From Bacteroidota bacterium (GTDB taxonomy: Bacteria; Bacteroidota; Bacteroidia; Chitinophagales; Chitinophagaceae): a stretch of DNA of 50,469 nt. Below the pieces are notes generated by a model. It was given only the letters and a program-made list of their open reading frames with translations, did not search any database and had not been told where the DNA came from. Shown piece after piece: positions 50,269 through 50,469 of the stretch (its first letter is position 1; every line of letters begins with the position of its first letter). The stretch spans positions 1 to 50,469 of the forward strand of contig JAEZAM010000021.1 of NCBI GenBank assembly GCA_023430465.1, in the 5' to 3' direction. Position numbers and translations under genes: made by a program.

Positions 50269-50469
50269 TTGAGGTTTAGGTTTAGGTTGAGAATGTGGGG
50301 TAATTAAAAATTAAAAATTAAAAATTAAAAATGAAAAAAGAAAAATGAAAAAAAATCTAGTATCCAGCATCCAGAATCCAGCCTCCAGAATCCAGCATCC
50401 TACGTGCAGGCAGGCCAGCCCCCAGTCCCCAGAACCCAGCCTCAGTCCCCAGTCCCCAGCCCCCAGTCC
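50269..50469. repeat. Low-complexity repeat chain at the right end of the window
   Basis: Four different repeats follow one another without a gene: GAGGTT/TAGGTT hexamers (50269-50292), AATTAAAA octamers grading into A-rich DNA (50301-50357), ATCCAG/CTCCAG units such as CCAGAATCCAG (50361-50401), then TACGTGCAGGCAGGCCAG (50401-50418), similar to the 29-bp element, and CCCCAGTCCCCAG units to the edge. It continues beyond the window. Confidence 0.75.

Overview
The window reads as chromosomal DNA of a Bacteroidota bacterium, most likely of the Chitinophagaceae or a close relative (inferred from gene content; no 16S here). The signs are TonB-dependent and TonB-receptor-like outer-membrane barrels, two proteins with type IX secretion C-terminal sorting domains, an HU-CCDC81 membrane protein, a plant-type glutaminyl cyclase, start codons mostly without Shine-Dalgarno sequences, and repeated promoter elements of the Bacteroidetes type (TTTG/TTG, about 19 bp, then TAnnTTTG). 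No rRNA, tRNA, CRISPR, phage or IS element was found.

Layout. 1-5.7 kb: truncated flavin-binding protein, tandem universal stress protein, small lipoprotein, RmuC, and a membrane-embedded amidohydrolase. 5.7-7.3 kb: stand-alone receiver protein and a PAS histidine kinase whose phosphoacceptor histidine codon reads arginine. 7.3-7.95 kb: a crowded non-coding stretch with two candidate small RNAs and a histidine leader peptide with a transcription attenuator. 7.96-15.0 kb: an uninterrupted his operon, hisG-D-C-B-H-A-F-IE, with overlapping starts and stops. 15-17.8 kb: BtuB-like TonB receptor and a NarL-type regulator. 17.8-25.5 kb: 41-residue lipoprotein, DEDDh exonuclease, polyprenol-phosphate mannosyltransferase, EamA transporter, S9 peptidase, an unrecognised protein and a histidine phosphatase. 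25.5-32.4 kb: DUF2490 protein, lipoyl E2, CinA, PBP4-type carboxypeptidase, M50 protease, thioesterase, DoxX. 32.5-37.9 kb: operon of a 1012-residue TPR protein, an outer-membrane barrel and an HU-CCDC81 membrane protein. 37.9-45.3 kb: methyltransferase, glutaminyl cyclase, M43 metalloprotease, M48/LemA pair, dienelactone hydrolase family lipoprotein, T9SS-sorted surface protein. 45.6-50.2 kb: prfB with a programmed +1 frameshift, P5C dehydrogenase, TM2 and DUF2752 pair, pyrR.

How it fits together. The his operon is the one complete pathway: all steps from PRPP and ATP to histidinal/histidine except the separate early kinases, controlled by a leader peptide with five His codons. Many other genes serve the envelope. 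Eight predicted signal-peptidase-I substrates all begin with Gln after the likely cleavage site, and the glutaminyl cyclase that would cyclise that Gln is encoded in the same window. Several intergenic gaps hold dispersed G-rich/C-rich direct and inverted repeats (AGTGCGG heptamers, GGTTGAGGTTAAGG blocks, a 29-bp GGCAGGCAGGCCC element); these are the least explained structures here.
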